Assembly (NCBI GenBank): GCA_021030915.1
Contig: JAGEMR010000001.1
Span: 682,001-746,000 of the forward strand
Origin: Astrothelium macrocarpum
Taxonomy: Eukaryota > Ascomycota > Dothideomycetes > Trypetheliales > Trypetheliaceae
DNA length: 64,000 bases
Reading direction: 5' to 3'
The notes below the pieces were generated by a model that did no database searches, was not told where the DNA came from, and saw nothing but the letters and a program-made list of their open reading frames with translations. A program made the position numbers and the translations under genes. Shown piece after piece: positions 55,459 through 64,000 of the stretch. Each line of letters opens with the position of its first letter. Position 1 is the stretch's first letter.

Positions 55459-58400
55459 CACGAATTGTGAGTGTGAGTGGTGTTCAGTTGACGACGTGTT
55501 TGAAGAATCGGAGAATGTGGGACGGTTCTACGAAACAGACATATAGGGAATCGCGGACTCCTCGTCTTCGTCTTCACAAACGTGTTTGCCAGTCAGCCTT
55601 GCTCAGCCCCGCGGCTTGATTCCGGGAAATGTTGATCACGGGAAGCTTGCACGACGCAACCAATACTAATGGCTACCAAATGCGGCCAGCGCATAGCACA
55701 GGGTCAAAGAATACAATCTTGATTCATGTGAATAACGCTTTTATGCATGGCAAAGAATCTCGCACTTCCGTTAAACCCCTCCCCACTTCTTCCATCTCTG
55801 TCTCATTGCTGGAACTGTGTGAAGACTTCTTGATGCACATAATACATACCCATTGTACTCTTCGAGTGAATAAAACAGTTGCATTGCCTAGAAGGCAGAG
55901 GCTAGTCTACCGCAAGTAGAGCCCTTCCCAGTTCGAGCAGTACCGCGAAGTACAAAAGGAAAGCATCAAGTGAACATCCAATTTGACATGCCACTTTTTC
56001 TCAGCCTCAAATGGAAAATTCCATCGACATTAGCCGTCTCGATAATAAGGTTTATCCTAGACGCGGCTTAGCCACAAGTCAATTAAAAAATAAAGCATGA
56101 TAGCCCAGACCAGCGACGTATCCAGGCTGAGGGAGCAGTGTAACGAAGCAATAAGCAAAAGAAACCATCGACCCTCGACAGCGGGGAAGCAGAGGGCTGG
56201 ATGAGATGGACTGCCTGTTATCTGCTGGTCGAAGGAGTATTGAAGTGAACGGCATTTGAGGAGGAAAGATAAACTGTTTATCCCTGTTTTCATTAGTCAG
56301 CTGTGCGCTTCACAATACGTTGGCACTAGGTACATAAGTGCACAACACTAACCAAAGCCTAAAACCGGCGCACATGCATGCTTCGTATGAGTACGAATAG
56401 GGAATAGGGAGGAGGTCAAAGATATCGACAACTTTTTGATCAAGTTGCCGTCTGATCGGAATATTTCAGTTTTTCGAATCGTTTAGACTCGACTTCGAGA
56501 TGCATCTGGTAACTCTCTCATTCCTATCATGCATCAGCTTAATGATGGTTAATCTAGGCTCGACAAATTAGAGAACCACGCAGATTTTTCATAGAGAAAA
56601 ACAATGACAAAATAAGAATTAGTGGCATTTGATGATCCAAGTTCGTTTCAATGAACGGGTGGCCAAATTACATGAGTCCAGCACAGCCTCTTTACCTGTT
56701 CAAATTTTTTTTACTTTTTTTTTTTTTAATACAGAAAAATTTTCAGCTGTATTTTTTTTTTTTTTCATTTTTCTATATCGCCAGCGAAATCAGTATCGCG
56801 CAGAAGTATTGAGTCTAGGGACTACTTGTACAGTTCTATCTATGCTTGAAGATGTGCCGTTGATAAGGGTGAGAAAATTTTTAGTCTATTCCAAATTCAA
56901 CTGATTGTCAAGCTTTGCACATTCCATCTAGCTCCAATCGGCACTTCTCTCATTGCTCACTCCGCGCTCTCCAGCTTTGCCCCGATGCAGAGGCGTCAAT
57001 ATTCACATGCATCTCTTCTGGAACTCTACATAGATGAAAAATGCACCATCGAATTTCTATGTAATAGACCATGAGTAGGGCCAGGTGATGTCTATTTCTT
57101 GCCACGGCCATGATCATGGGAGCCTAACAGATACGAGAAATAACTACACTGTAATAGGAAATGGTGTGAAAATGGTGGTGAAAGAGCTTCGGAAGGCATG
57201 GTCATGTTCTCTGACCTTTCTAGGTTGTACGAGCCTGCGCATGTACAGTTCCGAATAAAGCACATGCGAGATAGATCTTAATGCTAGAGCTTAGAGTAAT
57301 AGCTGTGGGAACTTGCAGCGCGAAAAAGGCTTTGGTCACTATCTGCGAGCTTATCTACGAAACAAAAATCTCTTCGTTGAAATATACCTATCAGAGAAGG
57401 TCCATTAAGGCGCCCAAGTTTACTTCTCCAGATGATTCCTTGCCAGTCATTCCCTTCGAGCCAGATTGTAGCGCCTTGGCTGATGCACTGTTGCCGGTGA
57501 AGATTTCCCCTAAGCCTGCGAGGCCGAAATCGTGAAGGCATCTAGTGAAAGTGCATCGCTCTCGATTACTGTTCGAGGATGCAGGATGCATGGCTCCAAT
57601 TTAGATGGGTCCGTCGAATACCCGGACAGATGTCATGCGCCTATAGAAGGGCAAAGAATCGAATCATCCATCCGTGTAAGAAATTGCAAGGTAAGACCTA
57701 CTATATCCGGGTTGAGACATGGCCAAAATCCCTTTGGGATGAGTCTGCATTCGATATTATCCAGCCGTGCGCATTGATTGTTATGGAGTCATGCGATATA
57801 ATTGCAGACGGGATCTCGCGGTTAGAAAATAATAAGGCCAACTCAATCTGCATGTTGGTCTCCAGATTATTATGAGCGGTTTATCGGTTTTACTCTTTTC
57901 GGACGTCTTTGATTTATCTCGCAACGTAATATGCAAATGCGCGTAGAAGCTTGAGTTGAAAAGCGGGCCAAGCGTTTTGTCATGTTGACGCGTGAATGTC
58001 TTCAAGGAGCATATCCCAAGGAGCGGTGACTGGGGTAAAAATGCTCTTTATGGGAAAGCGCATGGATAGGGTGGCGATGAAGTTTTGACGGAACGGCTTG
58101 GCGCATGGCCTGTATCACAATACCTCGATCTTAGCAAAATCGAATTGTATTGTCCTAATTCAATGTTTTTCCCCTCTGTCGACGTTACGAGCAATGTACT
58201 CCGCCAAGGCCCTTGCAATTGCGTCATTCTTCCATCGATATTCCAGAGAACAGTCTGGATCTCACTGCAGCCACCCGCAGCCAAGGAGCGCATTGCATCG
58301 AAGCTATTTTTGATGGGGCAAGTGCAGCCATGGCTACCAGCCCTCAGGTTGGGATGCCGACAGTCAGGACGGCCCTGCTCACGCACGCTCGTAATTGTCA

Positions 58401-59140
58401 GCATGCGAAAAGAAAAGGATATGTGAAACCGGATCCCTGGCAGCGGAAGTTATGGATGAGGGACTGTGCGTACCTCGAACAACCACGTGTTGTCCGGTCC
58501 GCCGGAGATGCAGTGGAAAAGTTTGTGGAACCAGCGAAGGATTCCAGGCCCCTGGCAGGATCCATCAGGGTGGAGCTGGCTTAGACGATTACTAAAGGGG
58601 CATGTCCAACTCGCCCAAGTAATCATACACGACATGATGTGCGCCTTGAATTACCCGATAATCTTGCAAACCTCGTCCAGCACATGCGGTCCCACGTGCT
58701 CGAACCATTCTCTCAGACCGTATACCCGACATGCTATGTCGATCGCCGTCGTTCCTGGGAATATTGTGTTTCAACCCACGACGGTTCTGTTGCTCGGGAT
58801 GTCAACAGCCAACTCATCAATTAGTAGATTTGCAGCATAGATACTGCACTTTAGCTAATCGACTGCTGACTTCCTAGACGGTGCTCTGTTGCGCTTTCAG
58901 TCGGGCAGCAACTAGACTATTAGCGTCACCACTTGATGCGGAAGAGCTCCCAGTTACGAATAAGTCTTCTCATCGCTCCCCCCTCTTTTTAGTTTTAATC
59001 CAAGTCATGTTCCCCTCTCTGTGCTCAAGATCCTAATTTCCTTGTGCTTAAAGAAAGATCGTTTGGCGATCCGTCCCCTACTCGCTTCTGTTTCAACTAT
59101 TCATCATAAGGAGCGACTCTACTTCTCTTGCTTGCCTGTC
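55459..59140. other. Long gene-poor stretch
   Basis: About 3.7 kb. There are T-runs at about 56705-56765 and only short frames. Frames near 57281-57875 have no recognised domain. At about 58650-58820 on the minus strand a translation reads NTIFPGTTAIDIACRVYGLREWF, slightly ankyrin-like, bounded by in-frame stops; it may be a decayed ankyrin gene. Confidence 0.45.
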
Positions 59141-60090
59141 ATGTCGGTCATTCTTGCAGATTCCTCTCCCCCGTTACCAAAGGGGCCTATCATGACCTCA
59201 AAATACCATCTCCCTCATGAGTAAGATGAACTAAACCTTCCAAGCCTTCATCGACCATTATCTAGTCCATCACTCGCTAATATGGGTACAGTGCTCCAGA
59301 ACACGATCGTCTTGAAGAGCAATCCGATGCTATCATTGCGGTCATGGGTGGCCAAGTGATTCATGCCCCGTTGCCGTCTACAATCAACCGTGCGATCGAT
59401 GTCGGTTGTGGCACTGCTGCTACCACTGTCCTCCTTGGACGCAAGTTTCCGTTTGCATCTGTGTATGGCATTGATCTGAACGAGGTGCCCAGCCTGCATC
59501 CCAAGCCCCCGAACGTTAGTTATATCAAGGGCGACATTTTAGAGTTGGCAGATAAGGACACACGTCTGCAGCACAGGAGTCTCGACTATGTCTATAGCAG
59601 ACTTATCCCACTTGGAATGGATAATTGGAACGGCTACATCAAGACTGCGTATGATTTGCTCAAACCCGGGGGATGGCTTGAAGTCCAGGAGCTTGATTTT
59701 TTCTTTTACGATGAGAACTCCAACCCAATTGACGGAGACTGGAAGTGGCTTCAAGAAGTAAGAAGGGTAGCACAGCAGAAAGGACTTGATATGAAGTCTG
59801 GCTCACACTCAACTTCATATTTGCAAAGAGCTGGCTTCGCAGATATCACGACAAAGCAATACGTCTGGCCATTAGGCCGCTGGCGGGACCATCCGGAAGG
59901 AGATCTGATGGCAAAACACTCTACCGATACCTGGCCGGATATCTTTACGCACCTTACACATGCAATGCTCGAAAAGACGCATACTGTTCAAGAAATCACC
60001 CCACTGATAGAAGAGATAAGGACAACGCTCGTTCCTGGCGAGGGTAAACACATGAAGTTCTTTGTCACGCTTGGACGAAAACCGCAATGA
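59141..60090 (+). CDS. SAM-dependent methyltransferase, LaeA/UMTA-like
   Basis: Two exons, 59141-59220 and 59292-60090; 879 nt, 292 aa. The junction gives KYHLPHD-APEHDRLEEQ, the usual start of this fungal class (the YxLPxD...RLxxQ lead-in). Motif I of the Rossmann fold is INRAIDVGCGTAATT (about residues 58-72), followed by YGIDLNEVPSL (acidic residue for the ribose), SYIKGDIL, LDYVYSRLIPLGM and LLKPGGWLEVQEL. The substrate is unknown. LaeA-like proteins act in the nucleus on secondary metabolism and development, while others methylate small molecules; this short sequence does not decide. It is the left member of a plus-strand pair with the SDR 434 bp away. Confidence 0.85.
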
Positions 60091-60524
60091 CCTGAAACAG
60101 ATCACCACCAGATGGCCGGATATAGTACATCATCAGAGGAAAGCTCGTCACCTTGTCGTGCATCGCCTACGCGATACAGGGTCTTTGCGTCTGCAATGCT
60201 GGTCGGAAATTACGAAGCAAAGCGTCAGTGGCGACATTGAGGTCATAACTTCGCTTGCCCCTGGGAGACGATCCCGGGTACGCGTTACGCTAACCCCACT
60301 CCCGCGATGACCCCGCAAGCCACTCACGTGCTGCCGCCGTCTCCACCCAAGACGTACAGGGACCAGACTCTTGTAAATACTCTTGCCTTCGCTTTCCCAG
60401 CAGCCGTGCTGCATGCAGTGTTCATCTTGCCCTTTTCGGCGATACCATAGCTTTTGTATATACCCAAATCAATGACAGACTATGCTTGACTTCCAACCTA
60501 TATTCTTTTGACCGTTGGATCAAC
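60091..60524. other. Intergenic region between methyltransferase and SDR
   Basis: 434 bp, same-strand neighbours; presumably the SDR promoter. No other feature seen. Confidence 0.6.
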
Positions 60525-61781
60525 ATGCCCATACGAAGCGATTGGCGTCTTCAGCGCGAGGGTCTGGTATTTGGCGACTTGCCCTAGACTCGGTCTAAAT
60601 GTGTTTTTAGGTATTACGGTAGACACGCTTGCCCGCTTCCTGCGACGAACAGTTCTCAATCCTGTCATCACACTTCCTCTCGTCCTTTTAGCGCGGTATA
60701 CTCAACGCGGGCAGCATCTTGCGGCATCTCACGGGAACATCTTTAAGAGATTAAAACAAGCGCTTGTGTTGGGACTTGTCTTCGGTGCCAGTGAAATTCT
60801 TGATCGCCTTGTCGCAAATAATTGGACAAGGGATGAATATGACTGGGAAAAGGAGATTGTCGTAGTCACGGGAGGGAGTGATGGTATTGGCAAGATCATG
60901 GTCCATCTTCTGGCAGAAAGGGGCATCAAAGTATGCGTGCTTGATATTCAGCCCTTGACCTATGAAGGTTTGTCTGTTCTAATTTCCTTTTACCCATTTC
61001 TTCTAGAGTCTCTCCAATACATAAGTCCCGAACTCCAGTCCCAACTCTCAAGCTCGCTCAAGCTTACCTCCCACATCCAGCACCCCCAACAGTAACCTTT
61101 TTCTCCTGCGACCTCGCCTCGCCCACATCTATCAACGCCGCCGCGAACCGCATCCGCGCCACCGTCGGCTCCCCAACCATCCTCATCAACAACGCCGGCA
61201 TCACCCGCGGTAAAGATCTCTTGCACCTCACAGAGACGGACCTCCGCCTCAGCTTCGGCGTCAATGCCATCTCCCACTACTACCTGGCCCAACACTTCCT
61301 ACCCTCCATGATCCAGCTCAACCACGGCATGATCGTGACCGTCGCCTCCACCGCCGCCTTCCTCACCGCGCCACGCATGGTCGACTACGGCGCATCGAAA
61401 GCTGCTGCCGTCGCGTTTCACGAGGGCGCTGCAGCAGAGCTGGCGACGCTGCACAACGCGCCGCGGGTGCGCACAGTGCTGGTGGCGCAGGGATATACGA
61501 AGACGAGGCTGTTTGATGGCTTTAAGCCCGGCGATGGGCGCGTGGTGTATGCGCTGGAGCCGGAGACGGTGGCGGAGGCAGTGGTGAAGCAGGTATTGAA
61601 GGGCGAGAGCGGGTACGTGTGGTTGCCGGAGGTGGCGGCGAAGCTGTTTTGCGTGGCGGTGAGAGGTTGGCCGGTCTGGATGCAGGTGGGATTCCGGAAG
61701 AGGTTGGTGGATTTGATGCAAGGGTTTAAGGGGAGAGCGGTGGTACAGCCGAGTGAAGTGGAGGTTGTGAAGGGAACGTGA
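60525..61781 (+). CDS. Membrane-anchored short-chain dehydrogenase/reductase (17-beta-HSD/RDH10-like)
   Basis: Three exons, 60525-60561, 60611-60967 and 61081-61781; 1,095 nt, 364 aa. The tiny first exon (MPIRSDWRLQRE) is inferred: it supplies the only good ATG and the junction gives LQREGITVDTLARFL, as in fungal homologues, though its donor GTCTGG is weak. A hydrophobic N terminus (LNPVITLPLVLLARYT, ALVLGLVFGASEIL) anchors it in the ER or lipid-droplet membrane. The Rossmann motif is VVVTGGSDGIGK (about residue 99), then LINNAG, VASTAAFLTAP and the catalytic YGASK (about residue 233). It uses NAD(P)(H) on a lipid, sterol or retinoid-like alcohol; substrate unknown. The last exon is GC-rich with a C-to-G switch near 61420. 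Confidence 0.85.
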
Positions 61782-62280
61782 AATATTCTGGGCAAAAGAA
61801 GGCAAGTAGCTCGGGGTTGATTGGACGGATGTATTGTTAGAGCCCAGATTTGGGTACGTTCAAGGAAAATATATTCCAAATAACTGGTTTAACTTTTGAG
61901 ACGCAGCCAATCTATCGTGACAAAGCACTTTTGTCACGGGGTGGGGGGTGACTCATAAGTGTTCTATCTGGTCCACAAGGCTTATTTAAATTCAATATTA
62001 ATATCAAATCTGATATCTTTTTATAATAATGATATGATTATAAATTATTATAAAATTATAAAATAATAAAAATGTTTATTATTATTTTTTATAATTATAA
62101 AATGATAAAATAAATTTTAATATTTTAATAAAGTTAATAAATATTTAAATTTTATATAATAATATTTTTATTATATTTTATTTAGAGTCTACCACGGTCA
62201 TCTCGCGCACCCCACCATCTCGCGCATATTATATATACGCTCAATATGCGATCGGCATATAATCCTCATTCTTTACGCAT
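61782..62280. other. Boundary of the AT-rich island
   Basis: Composition falls sharply at about 61970. Just before it are a 9-bp-arm palindrome at 61916-61938 (CGTGACAAA...TTTGTCACG), a G-run and the repeat fragment related to 20726-20798. The segment 62180-62280 is of near-normal composition and repeats ATCTCGCGCA. Confidence 0.6.
61948..62020 (+). repeat. Mutated copy of the repeat fragment at 20726-20798
   Basis: Begins GTGACTCATAAGTGTTCTA and shares TCCACAAGGC. The tail has drifted toward A and T relative to the other copy. It leads directly into the AT-rich island, so it probably marks the edge of the degraded element. Confidence 0.6.
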
Positions 62281-64000
62281 CAGGCATCTAGGCAAATTAA
62301 TTGGGACAACACAACCCGCGTTTCCCCATCAACCCCACCAAATTTACTAATAAACAGTGGACACTTTTGGACCATCCCATTTACGCACATTCGAATTTGA
62401 ATAAAATAAAAAATGAAACAATTTCATTAATTAACTAGTCTTTCGTTTTATTAAAATTTGGTGAAGAGATTCTGCGTATCCAAACAAATATGTATTCGAT
62501 TCTTCATTATCAACATCTATTTATTGATTTCCTTTTGAATCAATTGATTCTATTTATAACGAATGATTCTGATAAACTGATTCTGAATAAAATAATCATA
62601 ATGATTTATTCGAATTCATTATTTGATAATTCGTTATATTATCTCAATAATATTAAAATCAGAATTATATGAATAATTTTTATACGATTTTATTTCATAT
62701 TTTTATTTAAAATTGTTAATAAAATTATTTTTTAAACGATTATCATGAATTCCATTTTTATTCTTCTTCAAAATAATAAATTCACGTAAATATTCAGATA
62801 GAATAATTTGATATATTTTCAAAATAGATAAATAAATTTCGTCTAATATTTCCATATATCGTTTTTGTGTCAGATTATCAGTTCCTTTTTAATCCCAATA
62901 TAAATATAATTCAGTCTTGAAATTCCAGCCAATAATAATCTAATAATATAAAATAATATTATTCTTTTATGATTTGAATTATATATATTTAGATTCATAA
63001 TATTATCAATAATATTTAATGATCTAATAATGATTCTTTTCGCCAATAATGAAATGAATTTTATCTGAAAAATAAATAAATTTTTAATCCTCCAATTTCC
63101 AATTAAAATATTCTTTAATAAAATTGATTCGTTTTTATTTTAATATAAATTTAATATATCGGTTTTAATAGATTTTATAACGATAATAACCTCGTTCAAT
63201 AAATCGCTTTTTCAATATATCTGTTGAATAAGAAAAATTCAGTTCAAAATATATATTCAAAAACGTAAAAATATATCATTCAAAACTGAAAATAATCCAA
63301 TAAAAGATCATTATAATAAAAATATGATTGAGAATTTATTATCATTCTGATTTCGTAATTAAATCTATATATTTTAGAATGATTTTTTTAAAATGGCGAT
63401 AAATTGAAAAATATGAATAATCAAACGTTTGAAAGATTTGATTTTTGGATTGATGTTAAAATGGCGAAAAGATATTTTCAAAATCAAAAATTATTTTCAA
63501 AATAATTTGACGAAATATACGAACAGTTCTATTTGACTGATAAAATAACAGTTCAGAATCAGATATTAACAATCATTGTATATTGACGTGACCATCAAAA
63601 TTACAATTCATCATCATATTTGAATGAGATGAAAATAAGAAAAAATGCAATGTGTGTAGGTGGAGTGGTCCAAAAGTGTCCACTGTTTACTAGTAAATTT
63701 GGTGGGGTTGATGGGGAAACGCGGGTTGTGTTGTCCCAATTAATTTGCCTAGATGCCTGGCATCCATATTTCCAAATTTAAAATTGAATTATCTGATGAA
63801 TCATTAAATATATAATTCATTTCTTTTTTTTTTTTTTTTGAATACAGTTTTTATTAATCATTTATAACAGTATTTCGTAGAGTCTTGACCCCAGCTTTGG
63901 GCCGTCCCTGGCTTTGGGCCGGCGCGTATTATGCTTTTCATCTGCGACACGCGTTATTTTCAACAATACCAAAAAAAATTATTCAAAAAATCTCTGATCA
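61970..64000. other. AT-rich island (RIP-like)
   Basis: Apart from short islands (62180-62380, 63650-63770, 63880-63960) this stretch is built mainly of A and T with no coding potential. It has the look of repeat DNA altered by repeat-induced point mutation. A T-run lies at about 63820-63838. The GC-normal patch near 63885-63925 holds a doubled motif (AGCTTTGGGCCGTCCC, GGCTTTGGGCCGGCG) that may be another element terminus cut by the window end. Confidence 0.7.
62281..63759. mobile_element. 1,479-bp AT-rich element with 94-bp terminal inverted repeats
   Basis: The left terminal repeat 62281-62374 begins CAGGCATCTAGGCAAATTAA and ends in GTGGACACTTTTGGACCA. The right repeat 63666-63759 is its reverse complement with a single difference by eye (ACTAATAAAC against ACTAGTAAAC). 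The tetranucleotide GCAT lies directly outside both ends (62277-62280 and 63760-63763), which fits a 4-bp target duplication. The roughly 1.3-kb interior is extremely AT-rich with no long frame, so it is non-autonomous or destroyed. The termini have ordinary GC content. It looks like a DNA transposon or foldback element whose interior has been heavily mutated; I do not recognise the superfamily. Confidence 0.8.

Noticed and set aside
61916..61938. Palindrome CGTGACAAA...TTTGTCACG as a transcription terminator
   Set aside because: Fungal genes do not use intrinsic hairpin terminators; its position at the island edge fits an element terminus better.
1..64000. tRNA, rRNA or CRISPR loci
   Set aside because: No stretch with a convincing cloverleaf, rRNA core or repeat-spacer array was seen by eye; a tRNA scan could still find one I missed.

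Overview
The window is nuclear DNA of a filamentous ascomycete (Pezizomycotina). The evidence is the short 49-77 nt introns with GTRNGY-type donors, the HET-domain and NACHT-ankyrin genes, the VWA-Hint protein, an Sld2-type replication factor, an Isc1-type sphingolipid phospholipase, a Zn2Cys6 regulator, and an AT-rich island that looks RIP-mutated. The class cannot be fixed from sequence alone. Eighteen protein genes can be supported. Where introns occur I placed the splice junctions by hand, and for nearly all spliced genes the summed exon lengths are divisible by three.

Left part (1-12.1 kb): the 3' part of an iron-dependent alcohol dehydrogenase / maleylacetate reductase (+), a small secreted cysteine protein (-), a ferric reductase (-), a five-exon VWA-Vwaint-Vint (Hint) protein (-) and SLD2 (-). 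Next comes a self-recognition/immunity-like block (13.4-19.4 kb): a NACHT-ankyrin STAND gene with an apparent 1-nt frameshift, then a HET-domain gene, with degenerate dispersed repeats nearby. Housekeeping genes follow: ISC1 (-) and a WDR5/Swd3-like WD40 gene (+) share a 249-bp divergent promoter. A large Zn2Cys6 transcription factor (-) has about 4.6 kb of gene-free DNA upstream of it.

Middle part (34.5-49.5 kb): a cytochrome P450 (+), a divergent Trf4/poly(A)-polymerase-like nucleotidyltransferase with internal repeats (+), the N-recognin ubiquitin ligase UBR1 (-) and the exon-junction-complex recycling factor PYM (+). Right part (50.9-61.8 kb): a seven-exon MFS transporter, a STAND NTPase, a LaeA/UMTA-like methyltransferase and a membrane-anchored SDR, spread among long gene-poor stretches. 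The window ends in an AT-rich island (about 61.97-64 kb) holding a 1,479-bp element with 94-bp near-perfect terminal inverted repeats and a GCAT flank on each side.

Two composition patterns cut across the genes. First, five unrelated genes (WD40, P450, UBR1, MFS, SDR) each have a GC-rich segment at their 3' end in which the strand goes from C-rich to G-rich around a midpoint. Because that pattern is its own reverse complement, it is independent of gene orientation and suggests a point-centred, strand-asymmetric process such as recombination-linked repair or biased conversion. Second, the AT-rich island keeps its remaining cytosines mostly as TpC (GpA on the other strand), which hints at a context-specific C-to-T mutation process.
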